Program-made: the position numbers and the translations under genes
Shown: positions 7,960 to 16,165 of the stretch, one piece after another
How positions within the stretch are numbered: the first letter of the stretch is position 1
Layout: the number at the start of each line of letters is the position of its first letter
Notes under the pieces: model-generated
Told to the model about the DNA's origin: nothing
What the model saw: only the letters and a program-made list of their open reading frames with translations
Database searches by the model: none
Source: Granulicella sp. L60
Lineage (GTDB): Bacteria > Acidobacteriota > Terriglobia > Terriglobales > Acidobacteriaceae
DNA: 64,000 nt
Assembly (NCBI RefSeq): GCF_009765825.1
Contig: NZ_LMUR01000020.1
Coordinates: 257,894 to 321,893 of the forward strand
Direction: 5' to 3'

Positions 7960-9027
7960 ATGCCTACGAAAAAAGAACTCCTCGACCGCCCTATTCAGCA
8001 CCTCGACATCAAGCAGCACAACGTCGTTCCCCTGGTCGACGCGATGGCGCAGATGGCTTACTCTGCGCGTGATACTGCCCGCGCCGCCAACATCTACGAC
8101 ATGATGCTTCGCGACACGGAGTGCGGCGTGATCCTGTGCCTGGCCGGATCTCTTATTTCGGCAGGTCTGCAGAAGATCTTCGTCGACCTGATCCGCAACA
8201 ACATGGTGGACGCTGTGGTTTCGACCGGCGCAAACATCGTCGATCAGGACTTCTTTGAGGCGCTTGGGTTTAACCACTATGTGGCGGGCGACGAGTACAA
8301 GTATGGTGCGGGTGACGCGGATCTTCGCGAACTGATGATCGACCGCATCTACGACACGTTCATCGATGAGGAAGAGCTTCGCATCTGCGACGAGACGACG
8401 CACCAGATCACGAACTCGCTGGAGCCGCGTCCCCATAGCTCGCGTGAGTTCATCCGCGAGATGGGCGCTTACCTGAGCAAGAACGGCAAGACGCCGGCGG
8501 CTGGCGGACGCGATTCGATCGTGCTTGCGGCGTATGAAAAGAACGTGCCGATCTTCTGCCCGGCGTTCTCGGATTGCTCGGCTGGGTTCGGCCTGGTTGC
8601 GCACCAGCATGCTCGGCAGGGCAAGCCGATGGTGTCGATCGATTCCGCGAAGGACTTCTACGAGATTACGCAGCTGAAGATTGCCAACCCGACTACAGGC
8701 TTGCTGATGATCGGTGGCGGCGTTCCTAAGAACTTCGCGCAGGATATCGTTGTGGCGGCGGACATCCTTGGGGTTGAGGCGTCGATGCATAAGTATGCGA
8801 TTCAGATCACGGTGGCGGACGCTCGCGATGGTGCGCTCTCCGGTTCTACTCTTAAAGAGGCGAGCAGCTGGGGGAAGGTCGATCTGACCTACGAGCAGAT
8901 GGTGTACTCCGAGGCTACGCTCGCCCTCCCGCTGGTTACCGGATATGCCTTCCACAAGAAAGCGCATGCAGCGCGTACAGGAAAAAAGTGGGCCACGATT
9001 CTCGATCGGGTCGCCGTTACGGCATAG
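7960..9027 (+). CDS. Deoxyhypusine synthase-like protein
   Basis: Homologue of the deoxyhypusine synthase/homospermidine synthase fold (NAD- and spermidine-dependent aminobutyl transfer). The SSWGKV segment carries Lys306, which aligns with the catalytic Lys of eukaryotic enzymes (EAVSWGKI). The NAD-binding STGANIVDQD near residue 88, VPIFCPAFSDCS near 194 and GGGVPKNF near 252 are also visible. Length is 355 residues, normal for the family. Bacteria lack eIF5A, so the acceptor is uncertain: homospermidine or other polyamine formation is the usual guess. The ATG at 7960 follows AAAGGAT, and a strong terminator follows the gene. The divergent neighbour is pncB; NAD is the cofactor of this family, but a functional link is speculation. 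Confidence 0.88.
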   Translation: MPTKKELLDRPIQHLDIKQHNVVPLVDAMAQMAYSARDTARAANIYDMMLRDTECGVILCLAGSLISAGLQKIFVDLIRNNMVDAVVSTGANIVDQDFFEALGFNHYVAGDEYKYGAGDADLRELMIDRIYDTFIDEEELRICDETTHQITNSLEPRPHSSREFIREMGAYLSKNGKTPAAGGRDSIVLAAYEKNVPIFCPAFSDCSAGFGLVAHQHARQGKPMVSIDSAKDFYEITQLKIANPTTGLLMIGGGVPKNFAQDIVVAADILGVEASMHKYAIQITVADARDGALSGSTLKEASSWGKVDLTYEQMVYSEATLALPLVTGYAFHKKAHAARTGKKWATILDRVAVTA

Positions 9028-9040
9028 GTGCTATTTGCAG

Positions 9041-9076
9041 GAAAGGGCCGTCTTTCCTATGGAAAGGCGGCCTTTT
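9041..9076 (+). terminator. Rho-independent terminator after the DHS-like gene
   Basis: An inverted repeat (GGGCCGTCTTTCC, loop TAT, GGAAAGGCGGCC, one mismatch) is followed by TTTTT, 14-49 bases after the stop codon. Confidence 0.85.
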
Positions 9077-9264
9077 TGCTGAATCAGGTCTGCTAAGTGC
9101 TTTTACTGCAATGTTGTCATCGGGGATAACCCACATAGGTGTTATTGCCGCTGCAACTTATTTTCTGTCATTCTCACGGTGATAAGAGAAATTCGGCTTA
9201 GTACCAAGTAATGGTATGGCGGACAGTTGATCCGATAGTAGTACCTGCGTCCAAGATTAAATGG

Positions 9265-9294
9265 GTTACCATCAGACAGACGAGAAGTTACCAT
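9265..9294. promoter_or_regulatory. Direct repeat GTTACCAT x2 before the hybrid kinase
   Basis: Two exact GTTACCAT copies at 9265-9272 and 9287-9294 are spaced 22 bases (two helical turns) apart, and a partial ATTACC copy follows at 9299. An inverted TACCA/TGGTA pair lies further upstream, near 9201-9215. Tandem direct repeats on one helix face are typical for response-regulator binding. The site ends 18 bases before the start codon at 9312. The binder is unknown; autoregulation by the downstream phosphorelay is possible. Confidence 0.35.
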
Positions 9295-9311
9295 AGGATT
9301 ACCGGCAAATA

Positions 9312-11015
9312 ATGCATATTCTTTCTATACTTGGTTTTCTTTCTCTGTTCACTACCTCGGCCGTTCTACTCTTCGCTTTTCTGCGCGCGCAGCGAACTAC
9401 GCGAGAGCTAACGGAGCAGTTGACGCTTGCGCGCGAGCAGCATCAACAGCACACTCTCCAGCTTACACATCGTTCTGAACTCGACACCCTGAAGGACGAG
9501 TTCATCTCTACGGTCTCGCATGAGCTGCGTACACCGCTCACGAGCATTCGGGGAGCGTTGGGTCTTCTCTCCTCGGGCATCATCGGCGATGTGGACGCGA
9601 AGGCGCTTAACTTGCTGCGCATCGCTGTTACGAACACGGATCGCCTGATTCGCCTTATCAATGACATTCTCGACCTGGAGCGTATGGAGTCCGGCCGGGC
9701 TCCGCTGCAGATCCGCCGCTGCTCTCTGCGCGATCTTGCCCAGCAGGCGATTGAGACGATGACGCCGATGGCTGATGCGAATACGGTTCATCTTGCGCTT
9801 GAAGCTTCTACTGTGGCGCAGGCGGCCTATCCGGAGTCTCTTTTCTTTGACGGTGACGCCGACCGCATGCTGCAGGTGCTTACCAATCTCATCTCGAATG
9901 CGGTCAAGTTTTCGCCGGTTGCTTCGACGGTTCGCATTCACACGGAGGCGACCTCCGACTCTATTTTGCTTAAGGTTGTCGACGAGGGGCGCGGGATTCC
10001 GTCGGACAAGCTCGACAGCATCTTCGACCGCTTCCAACAGGTGGAACCGTCGGATGCGCGACAGAAGGGTGGCACCGGGCTTGGGCTGGCGATCTGCCGC
10101 AGCATCGTGCAGCAACACAGCGGATCGATCTGGGCGCAGCGCAATCTTGGACCTGGCACCACGATCTACGTCATGCTTCCACGCACGACGCGTTCGACCG
10201 ACGTCTCGCTTCCGACTACGCTTCCTCCGCGCGGCGAAGGGGCGATCATGGTCTGCGATGACGATGCCGGGATTCGCACGGTAGTGAGCGAGCACCTGAC
10301 ACGTCAGGGATACACGGTCATCGAGGCCAACTCCGGCGAACAGGCTCTCATACTTGCCTCGGAGCACCAGGTTGAGGCGATCCTGCTGGACCTGTATATG
10401 CCGGGACTGAGCGGATGGGAGACGTTGCAGCGGCTTCGGAACAATCCGGTTACGGCGAATATTCCTGTGGTTGTGCTTAGCGTGCTCTCTTCCACGCTGC
10501 GCCCGCAGCTTACCGGCGATGCGCAGGGGTGGGTGCAGAAGCCGTTCAATGAAAATCTGCTCTTTGCCGAACTGGGCCGCGTGCTGCATCACGGCGATGG
10601 ACCGGCTTACGTTCTGCTTGTCGAGGACGACGAAGATCTGGCCGCGGTATTGACCGCCAGCTTCCAGGATGCGGCGGTGCACATCGACCATGCCTCGAGC
10701 CGTCAGCAGGCGATCCGGCAGTGCATTACGCGGCCTCCCGATCTGCTGATCCTCGATCTCACGCTTCCCGATGGCGATGGATTCTCGCTGGTTGAGTGGC
10801 TTCGCCAGCAGCCTACGCTGCGCACCCTGCCATTGGTTGTCTACTCTGGGCGAGAGATCTCGGAGAGCGAGATGGCCAAGCTTCGTCTTGGGCCGACCGA
10901 GTTCCTAACCAAGGCGAAGGTGCAGCCGCAGGAGGTCGAGGAGCTGGTTCTCTCGATGGTCCAACGGATCCGGAGCAAGTTTTCGGACCTCGCCACGGCT
11001 GGCCCTACCGCCTGA
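9312..11015 (+). CDS. Hybrid sensor histidine kinase with two receiver domains
   Basis: 567 residues. One N-terminal membrane helix (about 4-24) is followed by a coiled coil, with no periplasmic sensor domain. A HisKA domain carries His70 in STVSHELRTPLTS. A HATPase domain follows, with the N box (NLISNAVKFS), DEGRGIP and GGTGLGLAICRS. Two receiver domains follow: the first with CDDD and phospho-acceptor Asp in ILLDLYMPG, the second with VEDDED and Asp in LILDLTLPDGDG. No output or Hpt domain is present, so phosphotransfer probably passes to the separate Hpt and CheY-like proteins encoded next on the same strand. The signal sensed is unknown. The start ATG has a weak ribosome site. Confidence 0.92.
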   Translation: MHILSILGFLSLFTTSAVLLFAFLRAQRTTRELTEQLTLAREQHQQHTLQLTHRSELDTLKDEFISTVSHELRTPLTSIRGALGLLSSGIIGDVDAKALNLLRIAVTNTDRLIRLINDILDLERMESGRAPLQIRRCSLRDLAQQAIETMTPMADANTVHLALEASTVAQAAYPESLFFDGDADRMLQVLTNLISNAVKFSPVASTVRIHTEATSDSILLKVVDEGRGIPSDKLDSIFDRFQQVEPSDARQKGGTGLGLAICRSIVQQHSGSIWAQRNLGPGTTIYVMLPRTTRSTDVSLPTTLPPRGEGAIMVCDDDAGIRTVVSEHLTRQGYTVIEANSGEQALILASEHQVEAILLDLYMPGLSGWETLQRLRNNPVTANIPVVVLSVLSSTLRPQLTGDAQGWVQKPFNENLLFAELGRVLHHGDGPAYVLLVEDDEDLAAVLTASFQDAAVHIDHASSRQQAIRQCITRPPDLLILDLTLPDGDGFSLVEWLRQQPTLRTLPLVVYSGREISESEMAKLRLGPTEFLTKAKVQPQEVEELVLSMVQRIRSKFSDLATAGPTA

Positions 11016-11093
11016 ACCTGGTTATCTCTTTTGAAACAAAGCTAACAGGCAAATTTTCCCTTCTTCTCATCGCGTGAGAGAATAGCTTCGCTT

Positions 11094-11468
11094 ATGCGAT
11101 CTGTTCTTATCATCGACGACGAAGACGATATTCGCGAGGTTGCTGCTCTTTCTCTGGAGGCGACGGCGGGTTGGAAGATCCTCACTGCTAGCTCTGGAGC
11201 TGAGGGTATGACGGTTGCGGCAGCTGAGCAGCCTGACGCGATCCTGATGGACGTGATGATGCCTGGAGTCGATGGCCCCACCACCTTTCGCAGTATGCAA
11301 CAGATGCCGGAGATCGCTCATATTCCTGTGTTGCTGCTGACTGCCAAGGTGCAGGGGGTCGACCAGCGCCGATTTGCGGGACTCGGCCTGGCGGGAATAC
11401 TCTTCAAACCATTTGATCCACTGACACTCTCCCAGCAGATCGCGGACGTCCTGGGCTGGAAGGATTAG
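11094..11468 (+). CDS. CheY-like single-domain response regulator
   Basis: 124 residues forming one receiver domain: an acidic pocket in IIDDEDD near residue 7, phospho-acceptor Asp in ILMDVMMPG near 52, and the conserved Lys in LLLTAKVQG near 105. There is no DNA-binding or enzymatic output, so it acts by protein contact or as a phosphate shuttle. It lies 78 bases after the hybrid kinase gene and before the Hpt gene, which suggests one phosphorelay unit. Confidence 0.9.
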   Translation: MRSVLIIDDEDDIREVAALSLEATAGWKILTASSGAEGMTVAAAEQPDAILMDVMMPGVDGPTTFRSMQQMPEIAHIPVLLLTAKVQGVDQRRFAGLGLAGILFKPFDPLTLSQQIADVLGWKD

Positions 11469-11578
11469 CCCTGTCGCGTTCGATACCCCGGGTCGCGCAG
11501 ACGCAGTTAGACTACATTTTCATGCAGCGCACGCTTCCCGCGTTTTAGATCATCGCAAGAGGTTCCGCTGGGAGTTTT

Positions 11579-11917
11579 GTGCCGATGAACAAAGCCGACA
11601 ACGCTAAAAACGCTAAGATCGATGACCTGCTCGTCAAACTCTGGCGAAAGAATCTTCCTACGCTGCATGAGCGCCTCGATCTTCTCGATCGGGCTGCGGG
11701 TGAAGCGGCGTCTGGCAGGCTGGACGAGGCTAAGCGGGAGGAGGCGAGGGATATTGCGCATAAGCTCTCGGGCTCTCTGGGGATGTTTGGCTACGAGCAG
11801 GGGACGCAGATTGCCAGGGAGATCGAGCAGATCCTCAAGGATGCTGACCGTGTGGGGCTTGGTCGTTTCTCCAGCCTTACGGTTGCACTTCGCCGAGCCC
11901 TGGCCTCAGCCCTGTAG
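11579..11917 (+). CDS. Histidine phosphotransfer (Hpt) domain protein
   Basis: A 112-residue helical protein with the Hpt signature DIAHKLSGSLGMFG, where His61 is the predicted phospho-acceptor. It probably relays phosphate between the hybrid kinase (9312-11015) and a receiver such as the CheY-like protein just upstream. The GTG at 11579 is four bases after GGAG; the in-frame ATG at 11585 is ten bases after it and equally plausible. Confidence 0.82.
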   Translation: MPMNKADNAKNAKIDDLLVKLWRKNLPTLHERLDLLDRAAGEAASGRLDEAKREEARDIAHKLSGSLGMFGYEQGTQIAREIEQILKDADRVGLGRFSSLTVALRRALASAL

Positions 11918-11962
11918 ATAGATGGTTCAGTCCGAGGATCTGATTCGGAGGGCTGTTACTGC

Positions 11963-13201
11963 TTATTTGATGAGCATGGAGACGATGCTGGCGGACATGA
12001 GGTTGGCCATGGTTCCGGCGAGCATAGCGCGGAGGCCCAGCTGGGCGAGGTCGTTGCGGCGGTTGGGGACGAGGGCTCCGATGCCGCCGATCTGCATACC
12101 GATGGAGCCGACGTTTGCGAATCCGCAGAGAGCAAATGTGGCGATGGAGAAGGTGCTGGCCGGGAGCTGATTTTTGATGGCGCCTAGCTGGGTGAAGGCG
12201 ACGAACTCGTTAATCATGGTGCGGGTGCCGAGGAGATTGCCGATGGTGCGGGCGTCGTGCCAGGGGATGCCGATAAGCCAAGCGACAGGGGCTCCGATGA
12301 CGCCGAGGATGGCGTTGAGGGAGTGGGGGAAGGGGATGTGGCCGTGTGCCCAGACGAAGTTGGAGATGCCGAGCATGATGGCGTTGGCGAGGCCGACGAG
12401 GGCGACGAAGCTGATGAGCATGATGGCGACGTTGAAGGCGAGCTGACCGCCGTCGATGGTGCCGCGGGCGATAGCGGCGACGAAGTTTTCGTTCTTGTGC
12501 TCCTCGTTGGGCGGCATGTGGACGGTGCCGGCGGTGGCGGGAACTTCGGTCTCGGGGACGAGCATCTTTGCGATGAGGATGGTGCCGGGTGCGGTCATGA
12601 TGACGGCGGAGAGCAGGTCTTGCGCGTTGATGCCGAAGCTGATGTAGGCGGCCATAATGCCGCCGGAGACGTGGGCCATGCCGGAGGTCATGATGACCAT
12701 GAGCTCGGAGCGGGTGGCTCCGGCGAGGAAGGGGCGGATGGTGAGGGGGGCTTCGGTCTGGCCCATGAAGATGCTGGCGGCGACGTTGGTGGACTCGGCC
12801 CCGCTGGTGCCCATGGTGCGCTGCATGATCCAGGCGACGATGCGGATGATGTGCTGCATGAGACCGATGTGATACATGATGGCGAAGAAGGCGCTGACGA
12901 AGATGATGGTGGGGAGGACGGCGAAGGCGAGGACGGCGAGGGGGCTGCCGGGGGTGCCGAGGGGGCCGAAGACGAGCGAGGAGCCGTCGACGGAGTGGCC
13001 GAGGAGCGAGGTGATGACCGAGGAGATGCTGTGGAGGATGCGCTGGCCGGCGTTCCACTTGATAACGAGAAAGGCGAAGAGGATCTGGAGCCCGAGGCCC
13101 CAAAGAACGGTGCGCCAGCGGATGGCGCGGCGGTCGGTGGAGAAGGCGTAGGCGAGGCCGAGAAAGGTGATGAGTCCGAGAAGACCGGTGAAACGTGCCA
13201 A
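11963..13201 (-). CDS. nupC: Concentrative nucleoside transporter (NupC/CNT family)
   Basis: Inner-membrane nucleoside:cation symporter of 412 residues. The family motifs are clear: GQTEAPLTIRPF near residue 148 (substrate binding), MTSGMAHVSGG near 171, and the C-terminal GFANVGSIGMQIGG. About eight to ten hydrophobic segments are visible. The start is TTG at 13201, with AGGAG seven bases upstream. It would feed the PNP and uridine kinase at the start of the window. It is divergent from the HxlR regulator gene (164-base gap), but a regulatory link is not shown. Confidence 0.93.
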   Translation of the reverse strand: MARFTGLLGLITFLGLAYAFSTDRRAIRWRTVLWGLGLQILFAFLVIKWNAGQRILHSISSVITSLLGHSVDGSSLVFGPLGTPGSPLAVLAFAVLPTIIFVSAFFAIMYHIGLMQHIIRIVAWIMQRTMGTSGAESTNVAASIFMGQTEAPLTIRPFLAGATRSELMVIMTSGMAHVSGGIMAAYISFGINAQDLLSAVIMTAPGTILIAKMLVPETEVPATAGTVHMPPNEEHKNENFVAAIARGTIDGGQLAFNVAIMLISFVALVGLANAIMLGISNFVWAHGHIPFPHSLNAILGVIGAPVAWLIGIPWHDARTIGNLLGTRTMINEFVAFTQLGAIKNQLPASTFSIATFALCGFANVGSIGMQIGGIGALVPNRRNDLAQLGLRAMLAGTMANLMSASIVSMLIK

Positions 13202-13365
13202 AGACTTTCTCCTGCTGATGGGTGCGATGTGAAGGCTTGGGTTTGAGTGTAATGGTTGGAGCTGAAGGAGCCTAGGCTTGCTTCCGTCTGTGACGTCGAG
13301 TGAGTTGAGTTTGAGAGGTCGGAGTTGGATTTATTCGCTTGCAAATTGCAAGTTAGATTGATATT

Positions 13366-13857
13366 GTGGCGTGCGTGACGGAGAAGACGAAGTTGGTGAG
13401 GCGATCACTTTGTCCGGTAAGCATCTCGCTGGAGGTGTTCGGGGATCGCTGGTCGCTGCTGATCGTACGCGATTTGATGGTGCGGGGATATCGACGGTTC
13501 AAGGAGTTTCAGGAGTCGGGCGAGGGCATTGCCACGAATATTCTCTCCGACCGGCTGCAGAGGCTGGAGGCGAGCGGAATTATCACGGCGGAGGCGGAGG
13601 AGACGGACGGGCGGAGGGTCAACTACAGGTTGACGGAGAAGGGAATCGACCTTGCGCCGGTGTTGCTGGAACTGCTGCTGTGGGGAGCGCGGAACGAGAA
13701 GACGGCTGCTCCGTGCGCTGTGATGGAGAATATGGCGAAGAATCGGGATGAGGTGCTGGCGGAGGTGAGGCGGCGATGGAGGGATCGCGATCCGACGCCG
13801 GTGCTGCCGAAGTTTGAAAGCGACGGTCGTATGGAGACGAAGAGGAGAGCGGGCTAG
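13366..13857 (+). CDS. HxlR-family transcriptional regulator
   Basis: Winged-helix MarR-like regulator of 163 residues. The HxlR N-terminal Cys occurs in [17 protein letters not shown], followed by [21 protein letters not shown] (recognition helix region) and the wing VNYRLTEKG. HxlR proteins often sense electrophiles, oxidants or small aromatics through the N-terminal Cys. The GTG start at 13366 lies in the gap divergent from nupC. It is 46 bases upstream of the BNR propeller gene on the same strand and may control that pair. The C-terminal 45 residues are charged and variable. Confidence 0.88.
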   Translation: MACVTEKTKLVRRSLCPVSISLEVFGDRWSLLIVRDLMVRGYRRFKEFQESGEGIATNILSDRLQRLEASGIITAEAEETDGRRVNYRLTEKGIDLAPVLLELLLWGARNEKTAAPCAVMENMAKNRDEVLAEVRRRWRDRDPTPVLPKFESDGRMETKRRAG

Positions 13858-13903
13858 GTTTGTTCGGGAGAGAGATGGAATAAAAAAGAGGGAGGAACTG
13901 TAT

Positions 13904-15019
13904 ATGAGTCGAGTTCGAGTGCTGGTTGGAACGCGGAAGGGCGCGTTTGTACTGACGTCGGATGGGAAGAGGGACGCGTGGGAGGTGAGTGAGCCTCACT
14001 TTGCGGGTTGGGAGATTTACCACATTAAGGGGTCGCCGGTGGACCCCGATCGGGTGTATGCGTCGCAGTCGAGTGGGTGGTTTGGGCAGGTCATTCCGCG
14101 GTCGAACGATGGTGGGAAGACGTGGGAGACGGCGGGAAACAAGTTTCTGTATGACGGCGTGCCGGGGACGCACCAGTGGTATGACGGCACAGCGCATCCG
14201 TGGGAGTTCAAACGGGTGTGGCATCTGGAGCCTTCGCTGACGGATGTGGATGAGGTGTATGCGGGAGTGGAGGATGCAGCTCTGTTCCGATCCAGTGATG
14301 GGGGGCAGAGTTGGACTGAGCTTTCAGGACTGCGAGGGCATGGTTCGGGACCGCACTGGCAGCCGGGCGCGGGCGGGATGTGTCTGCATACGATCCTGCT
14401 CGATCCGAGCGATCCGGAGAGGATGTTTATCGCGATCTCGGCGGCGGGTGCGTTTCGAACCGATGACGGCGGAAAGACGTGGCGGCCTATCAACAAGGGG
14501 CTGAGATCGGAGTTTATTCCGGATCCTGCGGCGGAGGTGGGACACTGCGTGCATCACATCGCGATGCATCCTTCGCGGCCAGGCGTTCTGTTTATGCAGA
14601 AGCACTGGGACGTGATGCGGAGCGACGATGCGGGAGATTCATGGCGGGAGGTGAGCGGGAATCTTCCGACGGACTTCGGCTTCGCGATCGACGTGCATGC
14701 GCATGAGCCGGAGACTATCTTCGTGGTGCCGATCAAGAGCGACTCGGAGCACTTTCCGCTGGATGGGCAGTTGAGGGTGTATCGCAGTAAGACCGGCGGC
14801 AACGAGTGGGAGCCGTTGACCAAGGGGTTGCCACAGCGGAACTGCTATGTGAATGTGCTGCGCGATGCCATGGCGGTGGATTCGCTGGATGCGTGCGGAG
14901 TTTATTTTGGCACGACGGGTGGGCAGGTGTATGTGTCGGCGGATGCGGGTGAGAGCTGGAAGGCGATAGTGCAAGACCTGCCGGGCGTCCTGTCGGTGGA
15001 GGTGCAGACGCTGCCATGA
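13904..15019 (+). CDS. BNR/Asp-box beta-propeller protein (sialidase/sortilin-like fold)
   Basis: 371 residues built of sialidase-type blades. Five Asp boxes (S/T-x-D-x-G-x-T/S-W) can be read: [32 protein letters not shown] and SADAGESW. No signal peptide is visible, so it is probably cytosolic. I see no sialidase Arg triad or FRIP motif, so annotation as a sialidase or glycosidase would be unsafe. The ATG at 13904 has a strong GGGAGGAA site; the frame extends upstream but overlaps the HxlR gene. Its stop overlaps the start of the MoaD-like gene (ATGA at 15016-15019), implying coupled translation and probably a joint function. Confidence 0.85.
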   Translation: MSRVRVLVGTRKGAFVLTSDGKRDAWEVSEPHFAGWEIYHIKGSPVDPDRVYASQSSGWFGQVIPRSNDGGKTWETAGNKFLYDGVPGTHQWYDGTAHPWEFKRVWHLEPSLTDVDEVYAGVEDAALFRSSDGGQSWTELSGLRGHGSGPHWQPGAGGMCLHTILLDPSDPERMFIAISAAGAFRTDDGGKTWRPINKGLRSEFIPDPAAEVGHCVHHIAMHPSRPGVLFMQKHWDVMRSDDAGDSWREVSGNLPTDFGFAIDVHAHEPETIFVVPIKSDSEHFPLDGQLRVYRSKTGGNEWEPLTKGLPQRNCYVNVLRDAMAVDSLDACGVYFGTTGGQVYVSADAGESWKAIVQDLPGVLSVEVQTLP

Positions 15020-15312
15020 TTCGTGTGGAGTTGCCGGCGCACCTGCGTACGCTTGCGTGCGTGAGTGGAGAGGTGAAGGTTGAGGTTGGCGAGCAGGCTA
15101 CTGTGCGGGCTGTTCTTGATGCACTCGAGGTTGATTTTCCTATGCTGTGTGGAACGATCCGCGATCATGTTACGAAGCAGCGTAGGCCGTTTTTGAGATT
15201 CTTTGCGTGTGGGAGTGATGTATCGCATGAGTCCATGGATGCTTTGCTGCCGGAGGCGGTGGTGAGGGGCGAGGAGCCTCTGCTGGTGATCGGAGCTGTG
15301 GCGGGCGGGTAG
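15016..15312 (+). CDS. MoaD/ThiS-like beta-grasp protein with C-terminal Gly-Gly
   Basis: 98 residues with the ubiquitin-like sulfur-carrier pattern: an N-terminal strand ([11 protein letters not shown]), [16 protein letters not shown], a central helix, the late strand [10 protein letters not shown], and a terminus ending exactly in AGG. In MoaD and ThiS the terminal Gly-Gly is adenylated and thiocarboxylated by an E1-like enzyme. No E1 (MoeB/ThiF), MoaE or ThiG gene lies in the window. The start overlaps the stop of the propeller gene by four bases. The sequence is longer than typical MoaD (about 81 residues), so it is more likely a specialised carrier or modifier than the molybdopterin synthase subunit. 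Confidence 0.82.
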   Translation: MIRVELPAHLRTLACVSGEVKVEVGEQATVRAVLDALEVDFPMLCGTIRDHVTKQRRPFLRFFACGSDVSHESMDALLPEAVVRGEEPLLVIGAVAGG

Positions 15313-15370
15313 CCGGTATACGTCGCTAGTGGGCTCGGCGCTGACTATCAGCAAGTGCTGACGGACGCGG

Positions 15371-16165
15371 CTATGGATCGCGGTACTCGCGGCGCTTGAG
15401 TTCGCGGATCGCCTGCTCGTGGCCCTGCAGGGCGGCCTGACGAGTCCAGTGGCGGGATTGGGTGTAGTCGTGCTCGACGCCCTGGCCGATGGCGTAGAGG
15501 TGGCCGAGATGAAACTGGGCGTCGGCGTTGCCGTGCTCGGCGGCCTTGCGATACCACGCGGCGGCTTGCGTGTAGTCGAGCGGGACGCCCTGGCCGGTGT
15601 AGTAGAGGTCGGCGAGCTTCTGCTGGGCTTCGGGGAAGTCCTGGGCGGCGGCGAGGCGATACCAGTAGGCAGCTTCGGCGTTGCTTTGCGGAATTCCTTC
15701 TCCTTTGCGATACATGAGGCCGAGGTTGTACTGCGCCCAGGGTAGGTTACTGTAGGCGGCTCGCTGGCACCATGCGAAGGCTTCAGGAAAGTTGTTTGCC
15801 GCGTAGAAGCGGAAGCTGAGATTAGCCTGCGCGTAGGCGTGGCCCTGCTCGGCGGCTTTGCGCTCCCAGTGGGTGGCCTGGGTGTCGTCCTGCGGCAGGC
15901 CCTGGCCAGCGTCGTACATGGTGCTGAGGAGGTACTGCGACTCGGCGTGGCCTTGCTCGGCGGCGAGTTGGAAGTTGGCTGCGGCTGCGGAGAAATTGCT
16001 GGCGTTGTAGTCGGTGACGGCTTGCCGGTAGTGGGGGTTCGAGGCTGCGTTGGCGGCGTCTCGGCGGCCGCGGGCGATGATGCTGGAGCGCGTGGAGGAG
16101 TGGAGAGACAGCGCGCTGCAGGTTGGGATGTGCTGGAGGCCTTGTTTGGCCAGCTTATCTTCCAT
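15371..16165 (-). CDS. Sel1/TPR-like repeat protein
   Basis: 264 residues from the ATG at 16165 (the frame is open further upstream, but that part overlaps the J-domain gene and is Ser/Pro/Ala-rich shadow sequence). From about residue 55 it consists of roughly five Sel1 repeats of 36 residues, with units such as AQYNLGLMYRKGEGIP, AQQKLADLYYTGQGVP and AQFHLGHLYAIGQGVE. Sel1 arrays are protein-binding solenoids. It overlaps the end of the upstream J-domain gene by 11 bases, so the two are probably co-translated and may work together. No signal peptide was found. Confidence 0.85.
   Translation of the reverse strand: MEDKLAKQGLQHIPTCSALSLHSSTRSSIIARGRRDAANAASNPHYRQAVTDYNASNFSAAAANFQLAAEQGHAESQYLLSTMYDAGQGLPQDDTQATHWERKAAEQGHAYAQANLSFRFYAANNFPEAFAWCQRAAYSNLPWAQYNLGLMYRKGEGIPQSNAEAAYWYRLAAAQDFPEAQQKLADLYYTGQGVPLDYTQAAAWYRKAAEHGNADAQFHLGHLYAIGQGVEHDYTQSRHWTRQAALQGHEQAIRELKRREYRDP

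Noticed and set aside
12257-13246. 329-codon plus-strand frame opposite nupC
   Set aside because: Gly/Asp/Glu-rich shadow caused by the codon bias of the transporter gene.
13904-15019. Annotation of the propeller as an active sialidase
   Set aside because: Asp boxes alone are not diagnostic; no Arg triad, FRIP motif or signal peptide was seen.
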